Positions 8,058 through 14,085 of a stretch of 25,631 nucleotides of DNA are shown in pieces. Within the stretch, counting starts at the first letter, position 1. The number at the start of each line of letters is the position of its first letter. Under the pieces are notes generated by a model. It was not told the origin of the DNA. It was given only the letters and a program-made list of their open reading frames with translations, and did not search any database. This DNA is from a virus. The stretch covers positions 1 to 25,631 of IMG/VR virus record IMGVR_UViG_3300027508_000045; one strand, 5' to 3'. A program made the translations under genes and the position numbers.

Positions 8058-9407
8058 TCACCACCCGTCCGACGGGAGTTGTGACGTAAAGTTTCCTATT
8101 GCCGCCAAAGAGCGCGGCGGGCCCGACTCGCCATTTTCCACGTTACTGTCTCTTCCATGTTCGCGCAATGGGAATGGCGTAAACTCTGCGGGCGGAACAC
8201 CTTGCACGCGGTCCCATCCGTACAGCGCCAGTCCGAGCGCCATCACGCCGTCGTCGTGCTCCCCTGGCGGCGCTTCGTATTTCACGCCGGTCGCCGTGTA
8301 GGTGAACTCGAACGCCTCCAGTTCCGCGACCAGCCACTTAGCGGCCTCGGTGTCGGGCAGCGTCAGCTCGTCCCCCTGAAACGCGGCGACCAGCCGCTGC
8401 ATGAGGCGCAGCTTGGACGGCTGGGTAAAGACGTGGGGCGTGACATCGACCCCCATAAGCTGCAAATCGCTCACAATCGCGTCGCCTACGCCGGTCGCGT
8501 CGGCCACGGTGGGGGTCTGCCCTACGATGTCCCGCACCTTCTGCTTGGTGACCGCCCACGGGGCTTGCCACCGCTCCAGCATTACCACCCTTCGGTAGGC
8601 ATCCATCCCGACCACCACGGTGAAGTCAAGACTTCGGGCCAAATCGACGCCGTATACGACGGCGGGGAGGCGGTCTCGCTCGTTTTCGGGCTTAACGGCG
8701 CGTCGGATGGCGTCGAGACCGAAGGGGTTTGCGCCATCATCTGTCGGAACGCCCTCGAACTCCTGCGCGAAGACCTCTGGCGGCAGTTCGCGGCGAGCGA
8801 TTTCCACCTCTTCTGCCGGTATATAGGGGTTTTCCAGCGTCGAGGCCCGGAAGCTCTGCCAATCGGGGTCATCGGTCAGCCCTCGGTTGAATAGCGTGAC
8901 AAATCCGTGTCGCCGCCCCTTGGGCGTCCCCAAAATCAGCGCGCGCCCGCCCAAATCCACCAGCGTCGGGCGGATGGCGGCTTGCCAGACCTCCAGCAAA
9001 TCGCGCACGATGCCCGCCTCGTCGATCACCGCAAGCTTGTATTTACGGCCACGGGCCGGATCGGGCGTATCCAGCGTCCAGACCTCGACAATTCCGCCTG
9101 TAACCAGCTCCAGGCGCTTGTCTTGCTCGGAAACACGTGCTGTGACGGGGGCGAGGCGGTCCACCAGCTCGCGCCACGCTTCGAGCGCGATCTTGTAGCT
9201 GGGCGCAAACCACGCGGCGGGCTCGCCCGCGAGGGCCACGTCACAAACTTCGCGGATGCCACAGGCTGATTTTCCCCACCGGCGACCGCACATGACCACG
9301 CGGAAGCGGGCGGGGTGGCTGGCGATGGCGGCTTGACCTGGATGACGCCGGTGGAGGCGTACGACCGCCTCCGTGCCCCCTTTGTGCTTCCCTTTAGGGC
9401 TCGCCAT
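8058..9407 (-). CDS. terL: terminase large subunit (packaging ATPase-nuclease)
   Basis: This 449-residue protein carries both terminase domains. The ATPase domain has Walker A CGRRWGKS at 40-47, Walker B LAVIDE at 125-130, and the coupling segment LILGTPKG at 157-164. The RNase H-fold nuclease domain begins with VYGVDLA (D255) and continues with ADATG (D303) and HDDGVMALGLAL (D385/D386), the acidic metal-binding residues expected for headful or cos-cutting nucleases. It would pump DNA into the procapsid through the portal, working with TerS at 11230-11736. Its ATG overlaps the stop of the upstream metalloprotease-like gene by one base. Several genes separate TerS and TerL, which is unusual but not rare. 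Confidence 0.95.
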   Translation of the reverse strand: MASPKGKHKGGTEAVVRLHRRHPGQAAIASHPARFRVVMCGRRWGKSACGIREVCDVALAGEPAAWFAPSYKIALEAWRELVDRLAPVTARVSEQDKRLELVTGGIVEVWTLDTPDPARGRKYKLAVIDEAGIVRDLLEVWQAAIRPTLVDLGGRALILGTPKGRRHGFVTLFNRGLTDDPDWQSFRASTLENPYIPAEEVEIARRELPPEVFAQEFEGVPTDDGANPFGLDAIRRAVKPENERDRLPAVVYGVDLARSLDFTVVVGMDAYRRVVMLERWQAPWAVTKQKVRDIVGQTPTVADATGVGDAIVSDLQLMGVDVTPHVFTQPSKLRLMQRLVAAFQGDELTLPDTEAAKWLVAELEAFEFTYTATGVKYEAPPGEHDDGVMALGLALYGWDRVQGVPPAEFTPFPLREHGRDSNVENGESGPPRSLAAIGNFTSQLPSDGW

Positions 9408-9727
9408 CAGCCGAACCGCTCCCGCATCCGCGCGCTGGCAATGGCGTCACAGACGGCCTCGACCAGTTCATCGTTCATCCCGTTGGACAGTCCTGCGTCA
9501 TCCAGCGCCACATGGGTCAACTCGTGGAACAGGACGCGCCACTGGTGCCGCTTCATGGCGGTTTTGTCGAGCGTGATGGTGCGCGTCGAGTCATCCCAGA
9601 TGCCCCAGCACTCGTCCCCGTCGGGGTGCTTGATCTTGGGGGACAGCACGACCGTCACCTCCCCTGCGGGGGCCATGAGGGTCTTGGGAAGCGCCGGAAA
9701 GCTAACGGATTTTTTTGAGGGTGACAT
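9407..9727 (-). CDS. small HExxH zinc-metallopeptidase-like protein
   Basis: This 106-residue protein carries FHELTHVALDDAG at 67-79, a canonical HExxH zinc site (H68, E69, H72). Glu87 or Glu90 (NDELVEAV) is in the right place for the third ligand, as in the gluzincin layout of ImmA/IrrE and related phage peptidases. The preceding segment, ECWGIWDDSTRTITLDKT (39-56), looks like the beta-strand edge that precedes the active helix. The protein is short for ImmA (about 150 or more residues) and lacks a DNA-binding domain. The gene lies between a phosphoesterase and TerL. A role in processing a head protein or a host regulator is possible but unproven. Confidence 0.7.
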   Translation of the reverse strand: MSPSKKSVSFPALPKTLMAPAGEVTVVLSPKIKHPDGDECWGIWDDSTRTITLDKTAMKRHQWRVLFHELTHVALDDAGLSNGMNDELVEAVCDAIASARMRERFG

Positions 9728-9728
9728 G

Positions 9729-10817
9729 TTAGACGGGCTGCGCGATGATAGTCTGGCCCACCGTGGTCACCACGGCGCGGTCTTTGACCACGTTCACTAA
9801 TTCGACCCCATAGCCCCCGTGTTCCTCGCTGTGCGCGATGATGGCAAAGCCGTTGGTCCAGTTGGGGGCGCTGACGTAACTGGGGTTCAGGTCGCACATA
9901 CAGCCGATTTCGTAGGCGCGGCGCACCTGTTCTGGCCGGTTTCCTACTGCTGGAATCCGCTCCAGGCTGCTGCCCATGCGATGTGTGTGACTGTGCATGA
10001 CGCTGGAGTGCCACTTTTCCGCGTGGCCTCGGGCGCTATAGGCGGCGTGCTTGCGAACGAGGTCACCGTGCAGGACCAGCAGCTCATCGGCGATCATCAC
10101 GTGGTCAGCCAAGCGAATCGGGCACCATTCGGGGTAGAACCACGTCTGGTACTGCAAAAGCTGTTCGGCCTTGGGGTGCCCGTACAGCACTGGCACACGG
10201 TCACTGAGGTAGCGATGCCAGCGCGAGGCGGTCCCGTTCCCGCTATGGTTGGCCTCGGTTTCGACCAATTCCATGCCCCACGCCGCGCCGAGACTGTGCG
10301 CCAAGTGCAGGAACTTGTGGAACTCGGTCACTTCTTGGCGCAAATCCCAGGTATGGCGCTGATCCTTAGGATACCGGCTGACGGCCAGCAAATCTACCGT
10401 GTCGCCGTTCAGGATCAGGCGCTGGGGGCGGACCTGGCTGATGACTTCCAGCAAAATCGCCACACTGGCGTGACTTTGGGCCGGAAAATGGAAGTCGCCC
10501 GCCACAATCGTGTACGGGTTGCTGGTGGCGGTACGCTTGGGTTTGTCTGGGGCGGGGAGGGCGACGGGGCGGAGCTGGTCCAACCACTCGGGAATCTGGT
10601 CCTGCCCAATTTTGGCGGCGGGATCAAAGAGTGCCCGATCCAAGCCGTCCGCCTTGTGCTTCAGGTTGCGGACGACCCCGACCCCTAAGACCTGTTGTTT
10701 GTTATGCACGGACGCATACGACCGCTGCATCTGCTGCGCGATCTGCGCAATAGTCAACCGCGCATTCGTCAGGTCGCGGAGCGTCTGTTCGTCTTCAGGC
10801 GTCCACGGGTTTGGCAC
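9729..10817 (-). CDS. HTH-fused calcineurin-like metallophosphoesterase
   Basis: This 362-residue protein starts at a GTG (10817) with GGAG four bases upstream. The reading frame extends further 5' but would then run deeper into the zinc-ribbon ORF. Residues 4-50 (WTPEDEQTLRDLTNARLTIA onward) form a Myb/GcrA-like helix-turn-helix. From residue 100 the calcineurin fold is complete: GDFHF (107-111), NGDTVD (137-142), the Asn-His pair at 190-191, LHGD (249-252) and HSHTHR (275-280), the dimetal ligands. Such enzymes cleave phosphoesters in DNA, RNA or nucleotides. The domain fusion suggests a DNA-directed enzyme. Its location between TerS and TerL points to packaging or DNA-end processing, but the substrate is unknown. 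Confidence 0.85.
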   Translation of the reverse strand: MPNPWTPEDEQTLRDLTNARLTIAQIAQQMQRSYASVHNKQQVLGVGVVRNLKHKADGLDRALFDPAAKIGQDQIPEWLDQLRPVALPAPDKPKRTATSNPYTIVAGDFHFPAQSHASVAILLEVISQVRPQRLILNGDTVDLLAVSRYPKDQRHTWDLRQEVTEFHKFLHLAHSLGAAWGMELVETEANHSGNGTASRWHRYLSDRVPVLYGHPKAEQLLQYQTWFYPEWCPIRLADHVMIADELLVLHGDLVRKHAAYSARGHAEKWHSSVMHSHTHRMGSSLERIPAVGNRPEQVRRAYEIGCMCDLNPSYVSAPNWTNGFAIIAHSEEHGGYGVELVNVVKDRAVVTTVGQTIIAQPV

Positions 10818-10977
10818 GCGACTCCGATTGCAAAGGCTGGGGTGGGCCGGTATTCGGCACCGGAATATACACCTCGCCACACTTCCCGCACGGGTCGCCA
10901 GCGGCAGGACGCCCCCACTCCCCGCACAACGCGCAGCGGTGCAGGGTTCGTGAGGGGGGACGCGCAGGGTGTGTCAT
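10795..10977 (-). CDS. small zinc-ribbon protein
   Basis: This 60-residue ORF has two CxxC pairs, CALCG (15-19) and CGKCG (30-34), spaced as in a treble-clef or zinc-ribbon fold, with a Pro-rich tail. It begins one base after the 3' end of the tRNA and overlaps the next gene by 23 bases. The upstream bases are the tRNA acceptor stem, so there is no normal ribosome site. Translation would have to be leaderless after tRNA processing, or the real start differs. The cysteine spacing is the main reason for accepting it. Confidence 0.5.
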   Translation of the reverse strand: MTHPARPPSRTLHRCALCGEWGRPAAGDPCGKCGEVYIPVPNTGPPQPLQSESRAKPVDA

Positions 10978-10978
10978 A

Positions 10979-11050
10979 TAGCGGGGGAAGGAATCGAACC
11001 TTCGACCTGCGGAGTATGAGTCCGCCGAGCTTCCACTGCTCCACCCCGCA
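10979..11050 (-). tRNA. tRNA-Met(CAT), initiator-like
   Basis: The minus strand folds as a 72-nt cloverleaf. The acceptor stem has six GC pairs plus an unpaired first position (T1 opposite T72) and discriminator A73. The D-stem GAGC/GCTC has a 7-nt loop. The anticodon stem GCGGA/TCCGC carries the loop CTCATAC (anticodon CAT). The variable loop is AGGTC, and the T-stem GAAGG/CCTTC has the loop TTCGATT. The unpaired 1-72 position and the A11-T24 pair are hallmarks of bacterial initiator tRNA-fMet. Only two of the three anticodon-stem GC pairs of initiators are present (31-39 is A-T). No CCA is encoded. An elongator Met or lysidine-modified Ile tRNA is less likely. Confidence 0.9.
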
Positions 11051-11229
11051 CCGAGATCTCTCGTTCTCTTGTGAACGCGTTGACATGAACCGTTTCGCGT
11101 ATTCGCTGTGCGTACGCTTTGCGTTCATCCCCCCTCTCACATCTCCCCCCAACCTCTGGGGTTTGGCGCTGGCTGTCAATCCCCCTTCATGCAAACTTAA
11201 CCAAATCTTAATCTTTCCCTCATCTTCGC
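11051..11229. other. spacer between TerS and the tRNA
   Basis: This 179-base gap holds no credible gene. It contains one copy (11076-11091) of a motif, CGTTGACATGAACC, that is closely related to copies at the TerS start and upstream of the HNH gene. A pyrimidine-rich stretch lies at 11126-11155. A frame is open through here on the minus strand, but it runs straight through the tRNA and is treated as spurious. Confidence 0.6.
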
Positions 11230-11736
11230 TTAATCCTCGCCAGCGGCAATCCGGAGCGGGGTTTGGACGGCGATCTGCATAATCGCCCCGCTGACCACCT
11301 CCTTGGCGCTTTCGGTCATCGCTCGGACGTTCTTCACCGGCACGTCGTCCTCCACGATCTTCACCTGGAGCGTCTGCGCGCCTTGGTGCTCCACGGTCTG
11401 GCGATCCCCGTATTCTGCCGGATTCGCCTTCCCCGCTGCCCATTTCAGCGTTTCGATCAGCACCCGATCTGCGGCGCTGGAGTAATTCGTACTCTCCCGC
11501 GCCACCCGAAGCGCCTCCTCCGCCATCGCGCTCGCCATGAGCTTCTTGGCGCGCTGATACTCTCCCGCCCACTCCTCGCGCTCCGTCATCCACCGGCGCA
11601 CCGTGCCATCCGACACGTCCAGCTTCATCGCGCCAACCGCCTCCTTCACCGTCTGCCCGTCCGCCATCCGCCCCAGCACCTCCGCCACAATCTCCGCCTT
11701 CCTCCCTTCACTCTCCGCGTGTTTCCGCGTTGACAT
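11230..11736 (-). CDS. terS: terminase small subunit
   Basis: This 168-residue protein starts at ATG 11736 (MSTRKHAESE), preceded by AGGGAG. A longer in-frame ORF exists upstream but overlaps the HNH gene and looks like shadow sequence. Residues 10-52 are a helix-turn-helix (EIVAEVLGRMADGQTVKEAV, then DVSDGTVRRWM). A helical oligomerisation segment follows (ADRVLIETLKWAAGK). The ending, NPAEYGDRQTVEHQG, is a signature of phage TerS proteins. It would bind the packaging site and recruit TerL at 8058-9407. It is separated from the HNH gene upstream by 16 bases. The assignment rests on domain pattern plus the HNH-TerS neighbourhood that is common in tailed phages. Confidence 0.85.
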   Translation of the reverse strand: MSTRKHAESEGRKAEIVAEVLGRMADGQTVKEAVGAMKLDVSDGTVRRWMTEREEWAGEYQRAKKLMASAMAEEALRVARESTNYSSAADRVLIETLKWAAGKANPAEYGDRQTVEHQGAQTLQVKIVEDDVPVKNVRAMTESAKEVVSGAIMQIAVQTPLRIAAGED

Positions 11737-11752
11737 GTACCACTCCCTGTGA

Positions 11753-12028
11753 TTAGCGCATCGAGCCATCCGCCTTGCGCGGAAAGCTCCGGTTCGTCCC
11801 CTTGGACACGACGCGCGCATTGTCCACGCCGTTCCCGCCGCCCTTGGACAACGGGCGCACATGATCCACGTCCTGCCCCTTCTTCACCGCCTTCCGCTTC
11901 AACACCGCTCTCCGCAGCCGCTTCCGCTTCGCGTTCCCGCTCTGCGCCCCTGTGCCGCTCTCTCCGCGCGCTTTCTGCCCCGCATACTCCCGCGCGTAGT
12001 CCCGCTCGTACCCTGCGCTTGATGGCAT
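11753..12028 (-). CDS. HNH endonuclease next to TerS
   Basis: I place the start at 12028 (MPSSAGYERDYAREY), giving 91 residues, because a near-perfect GGAGGA lies just upstream. The frame extends further 5' into low-complexity repeat DNA. Residues 33-50 are very basic. The HNH core is DVDHVRPLSKGGGNGVDN at 52-69, with the catalytic DH pair, the GG turn and the Asn ligand, followed by ARVVSKGTNRSF and ending KADGSMR. Short HNH proteins of this kind sit beside terminase genes in many phages, where some are needed for cohesive-end cutting by terminase. It is the first gene of the leftward packaging operon. An alternative start at 12106 (MSTEAM) has a weaker ribosome site. Confidence 0.85.
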   Translation of the reverse strand: MPSSAGYERDYAREYAGQKARGESGTGAQSGNAKRKRLRRAVLKRKAVKKGQDVDHVRPLSKGGGNGVDNARVVSKGTNRSFPRKADGSMR

Positions 12029-12163
12029 CGCTCCTCCGTTGTCGTCGCCCGCACGCCCACTCCGCGCTAACATAATGCCCCCACGGCACATCGCCTCCGT
12101 TGACATGTACCATGCCCCTTCTGACCGTGTGAGGGTGGTGCAATACCGCGCGTGTTGCCGCTC

Positions 12164-12175
12164 GGGGTATACCCC
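12164..12175. repeat. perfect 12-bp palindrome GGGGTATACCCC
   Basis: A perfect dyad next to the left alternating purine-pyrimidine block, in the region where a promoter for the leftward HNH-TerS operon would be expected. The TATACC within it could act as a -10 element on either strand. No matching -35 is obvious, so an operator or a structural boundary is equally possible. Confidence 0.4.
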
Positions 12176-12177
12176 CT

Positions 12178-12335
12178 CGCGCGCGTGCACGTGCGCCCAG
12201 GCGCACGTGGGCACGTGCACGTGTGCGCGTGCGTATGTGCACGTGCCCACGCGCCCCCACGTGCACGTGGCGCGCGCGAGAGAACGCCCTGAGCGATCTC
12301 GCGTGTGCGCGTGTGTCGCGCGCGTAGGCTATAGA
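12178..12335. repeat. left alternating purine-pyrimidine (Z-DNA-like) block with cruciform repeats
   Basis: This stretch is made mainly of GTGCAC, CACGTG and GCGCGC steps with a few breaks. It holds three perfect dyads: a 10-bp inverted repeat with a 2-base centre (CACGTGCGCC at 12188 and its complement), a 14-bp inverted repeat GTGGGCACGTGCAC at 12207-12220 matched at 12237-12250, and the 14-bp palindrome CCACGTGCACGTGG at 12257-12270. Such DNA can adopt left-handed or cruciform structure under negative supercoiling. It mirrors the larger tract at 15387-15566. Confidence 0.8.
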
Positions 12336-12390
12336 CTCGCGCGCGTGCGCGGGGCGCTTGGTTGCGATTTTTCCCCTTCCCAACGCCCCG

Positions 12391-12629
12391 CTCGAGCTCG
12401 TGTCATTCCGCGCGCCACGTGCCGATCCCCTCGATCCCCTCGAGCCCCGCGCCGCGCAGCGCCTCGCGCGCGCACGCGCACGAGAAAACACCCTAAGGAA
12501 ACACCCCGGTATTCCGGCTTTTGGAACCGCCCTCGAGCTCGAGCGGGGTTCCCTCGAGGGGCTCGAGCTCACGCCCTCGAGAGCTCGAGGGGCTCGAGCT
12601 CGAGGGCGGCGCTATTGTTGACTCTCGAG
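12391..12629. repeat. left CTCGAG/GAGCTC palindrome cluster
   Basis: Eleven CTCGAG hexamers occur in 239 bases, several fused as CTCGAGCTCGAG. The arms 12527-12543 and 12593-12609 are a perfect 17-bp inverted repeat that could form an 83-base hairpin. The inner sequence is itself made of nested CTCGAG dyads. Two 18-base words, one containing GAGCTCGAGGGGCTCGAG, recur in the right cluster at 15117-15362. Confidence 0.85.
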
Positions 12630-12646
12630 AGCACGGGCCGTACGTT
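12618..12646 (+). promoter_or_regulatory. sigma70-like promoter of the island with palindromic operator candidate
   Basis: TTGACT (12618-12623) and TACGTT (12641-12646) are separated by exactly 17 bases. They lie about 60 bases upstream of the first island gene and fit a -35/-10 pair, with a weak -10. The perfect 10-bp palindrome CTCTCGAGAG (12622-12631) overlaps the end of the -35 and the spacer, a good position for a repressor site. Confidence 0.45.
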
Positions 12647-12704
12647 GGGGTGGTGCGCGGCGGGGGCCGCGCACGGCAGGACAACTCAACGCAAGAGGGA
12701 AAAG

Positions 12705-12857
12705 ATGACGATGGCGATTTTGGTAACCGGCGCAGGGCTCATGTCGATCATTGCGGGACTGGGCACGCGTTCGCTCACGCTTGTCGGTGCGGGTGCCGTG
12801 GCGCTCGTAATCGGCGCGCTCCTCGTGGCGCTGCACGACTTGCGGGGGGATGACTGA
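12705..12857 (+). CDS. 50-residue two-helix membrane peptide
   Basis: An ATG at 12705 with GAGGGA four bases upstream opens a 50-codon gene whose TGA overlaps the amidoligase ATG (TGATG). The peptide has two hydrophobic segments, about 4-20 (AILVTGAGLMSIIAGLG) and 23-43 (SLTLVGAGAVALVIGALLVA), separated by a short Thr-Arg turn. It ends with a charged tail, HDLRGDD. This predicts a small inner-membrane hairpin protein. Its tight coupling to the next gene suggests that it serves the amidoligase system, for example as an anchor. It could also be a holin-like or superinfection peptide. It is the first gene after the island promoter. No family is recognised. Confidence 0.65.
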   Translation: MTMAILVTGAGLMSIIAGLGTRSLTLVGAGAVALVIGALLVALHDLRGDD

Positions 12858-14083
12858 TGCCGACGCCCAACGAAACCGAAACCGCGCACGAAACGCCGAC
12901 GTGCTGCGCAGAGTGCTGCGCCGTTGTGCGCGACGATGACGACACCGTGCTAGTTGGCGATCGCGTTGTGCACGCGTTTTGCGCGTTCGAGTGCTCGTAT
13001 TGTGACGCGTACACGTTGCGTAGTGACTCAACGCGCGCGTTCGATGAATGGGGAAACATCGTGCACTTGTGCGAATCGTGCGCCGACGCCCACACGTTCT
13101 CGTGTGCGGATTGTGATAGGCTGTACACCGACGGCGCATGGGGAACAGACGGCGTGTGCAGAGAATGCGAACTCGAGCGCGAAGAGCGCGCCGAACGTGA
13201 AGCGCAAACGCGCGTGATTGGTGGATACCACAACGGCGAACGCCGCGCGCAAACGGTACCGCTGCCGTCGGCGTGGACGCGTGCACACGGTGATCGGCAT
13301 TTCGGCGTTGAACTCGAAGTTGAGATGGCCGACGCCGACGCGAGCGATGAACAGCGCCACGACACGGCGCGTGCGTTGCTCGACGTGGCGAACGGCGACA
13401 CGCGCCGCGTATGGGCAGAGCACGACGGCAGCCTCACGTGGGGATTCGAGCTCATCACGCAACCGATGGGCCTCGATGCGCATGAGGAACTGTGGTCGCG
13501 TGTGTTGTCGCAAACGGCGGCGCGCGCGTTGCGTTCGCACGACACGCGCACGTGCGGACTGCACGTCCACGTGTCGCGCCGTGGCCTCACCACACTGCAA
13601 CTCGCGCGCGCCGTTGTGTTTCTCAACGCACCGGAGAACGAAACGCTTGTACGCGCCATCGCGCGGCGCTATGGCAACTCGTACTGCCGCATCGCGAAGA
13701 AAGCGCTACGCAATGCGGCGCAGTCGTACGACCGGTACGAGATGCTCAATCTCACGAACTCACGCACCGTTGAGTTTCGCCTATTCCGTGGCACGTTACG
13801 CGCGGAAACGGTGCTCGCGTGCGTTGAGTTTTCCAACGCCGTGCTCGAGTTCGCGCGCACGGCGTCGAATGGCGATCTAAGTACGCGTGCTTTCCTCGAG
13901 CACGTTTACGACGTCGCGAACGCCGCCGACACAAAGCATCTGCGCCGATGCTTTGCGCGCCGCGTGACAGAGCGCGCCGCGCCGCGCTACGAGCCGTTGC
14001 GTAGCGCCATTGAAGCTATCACGAAGCGCGCAATCCGCGCGCCGCGTGTCACCGACACTGCAACCCGTTGGGCGGAGATCTAA
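12857..14083 (+). CDS. Amidoligase_2-family ligase with N-terminal zinc-knuckle array
   Basis: This 408-residue protein has two parts. Residues 1-105 hold thirteen cysteines, mostly in CxxC pairs (16-21, 46-49, 72-75, 83-86, 101-104), predicting two or more zinc ribbons. From residue 148 the ligase domain shows GVELEVE (150-156), EHDGSL (188-193), GFELITQP (196-203), CGLHVHVS (233-240), a YEMLNLTN segment (294-301) and TVEFRLFRGTL (304-314). These acidic and His motifs match the glutamine-synthetase-like putative amidoligases (PF12224), thought to join carboxyl and amine groups using ATP. Members are known to sit beside glutamine-amidotransferase-like genes, as here. The substrate is unknown. 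The zinc array may bind the target or nucleic acid. CTCGAG occurs three times inside the gene. Confidence 0.85.
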   Translation: MPTPNETETAHETPTCCAECCAVVRDDDDTVLVGDRVVHAFCAFECSYCDAYTLRSDSTRAFDEWGNIVHLCESCADAHTFSCADCDRLYTDGAWGTDGVCRECELEREERAEREAQTRVIGGYHNGERRAQTVPLPSAWTRAHGDRHFGVELEVEMADADASDEQRHDTARALLDVANGDTRRVWAEHDGSLTWGFELITQPMGLDAHEELWSRVLSQTAARALRSHDTRTCGLHVHVSRRGLTTLQLARAVVFLNAPENETLVRAIARRYGNSYCRIAKKALRNAAQSYDRYEMLNLTNSRTVEFRLFRGTLRAETVLACVEFSNAVLEFARTASNGDLSTRAFLEHVYDVANAADTKHLRRCFARRVTERAAPRYEPLRSAIEAITKRAIRAPRVTDTATRWAEI

Positions 14084-14085
14084 CC

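Larger units (their letters stand above)
12029..12704. other. divergent repeat-rich intergenic region, left flank of the island
   Basis: These 676 bases separate the leftward packaging operon from the rightward amidoligase island and hold no convincing gene. In order they contain a copy of the CGTTGACATGTACCA motif (12098-12112), a 12-bp palindrome GGGGTATACCCC (12164-12175), a long mostly alternating purine-pyrimidine block (12178-12335), a block of CTCGAG/GAGCTC palindromes (12391-12629), a sigma70-like promoter (12618-12646) and the leader of the island mRNA. Reading frames crossing the block encode only low-complexity Ala/Arg/His/Val runs. Confidence 0.85.

Noticed and set aside
10769-11593. 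274-codon minus-strand frame across TerS, spacer and tRNA
   Set aside because: It reads straight through the tRNA (giving the typical RRSKVRFLPP translation of a tRNA) and overlaps TerS in another frame.
11753-12250. 165-residue version of the HNH gene starting inside the alternating block
   Set aside because: The first 74 codons are low-complexity repeat DNA. ATG 12028 has a near-ideal ribosome site.
14068-14085. Six-codon longer start for the amidotransferase-like protein
   Set aside because: It would bury the Cys that must be N-terminal for catalysis, and it overlaps the ligase stop. Met-Cys at 14086 fits the family.
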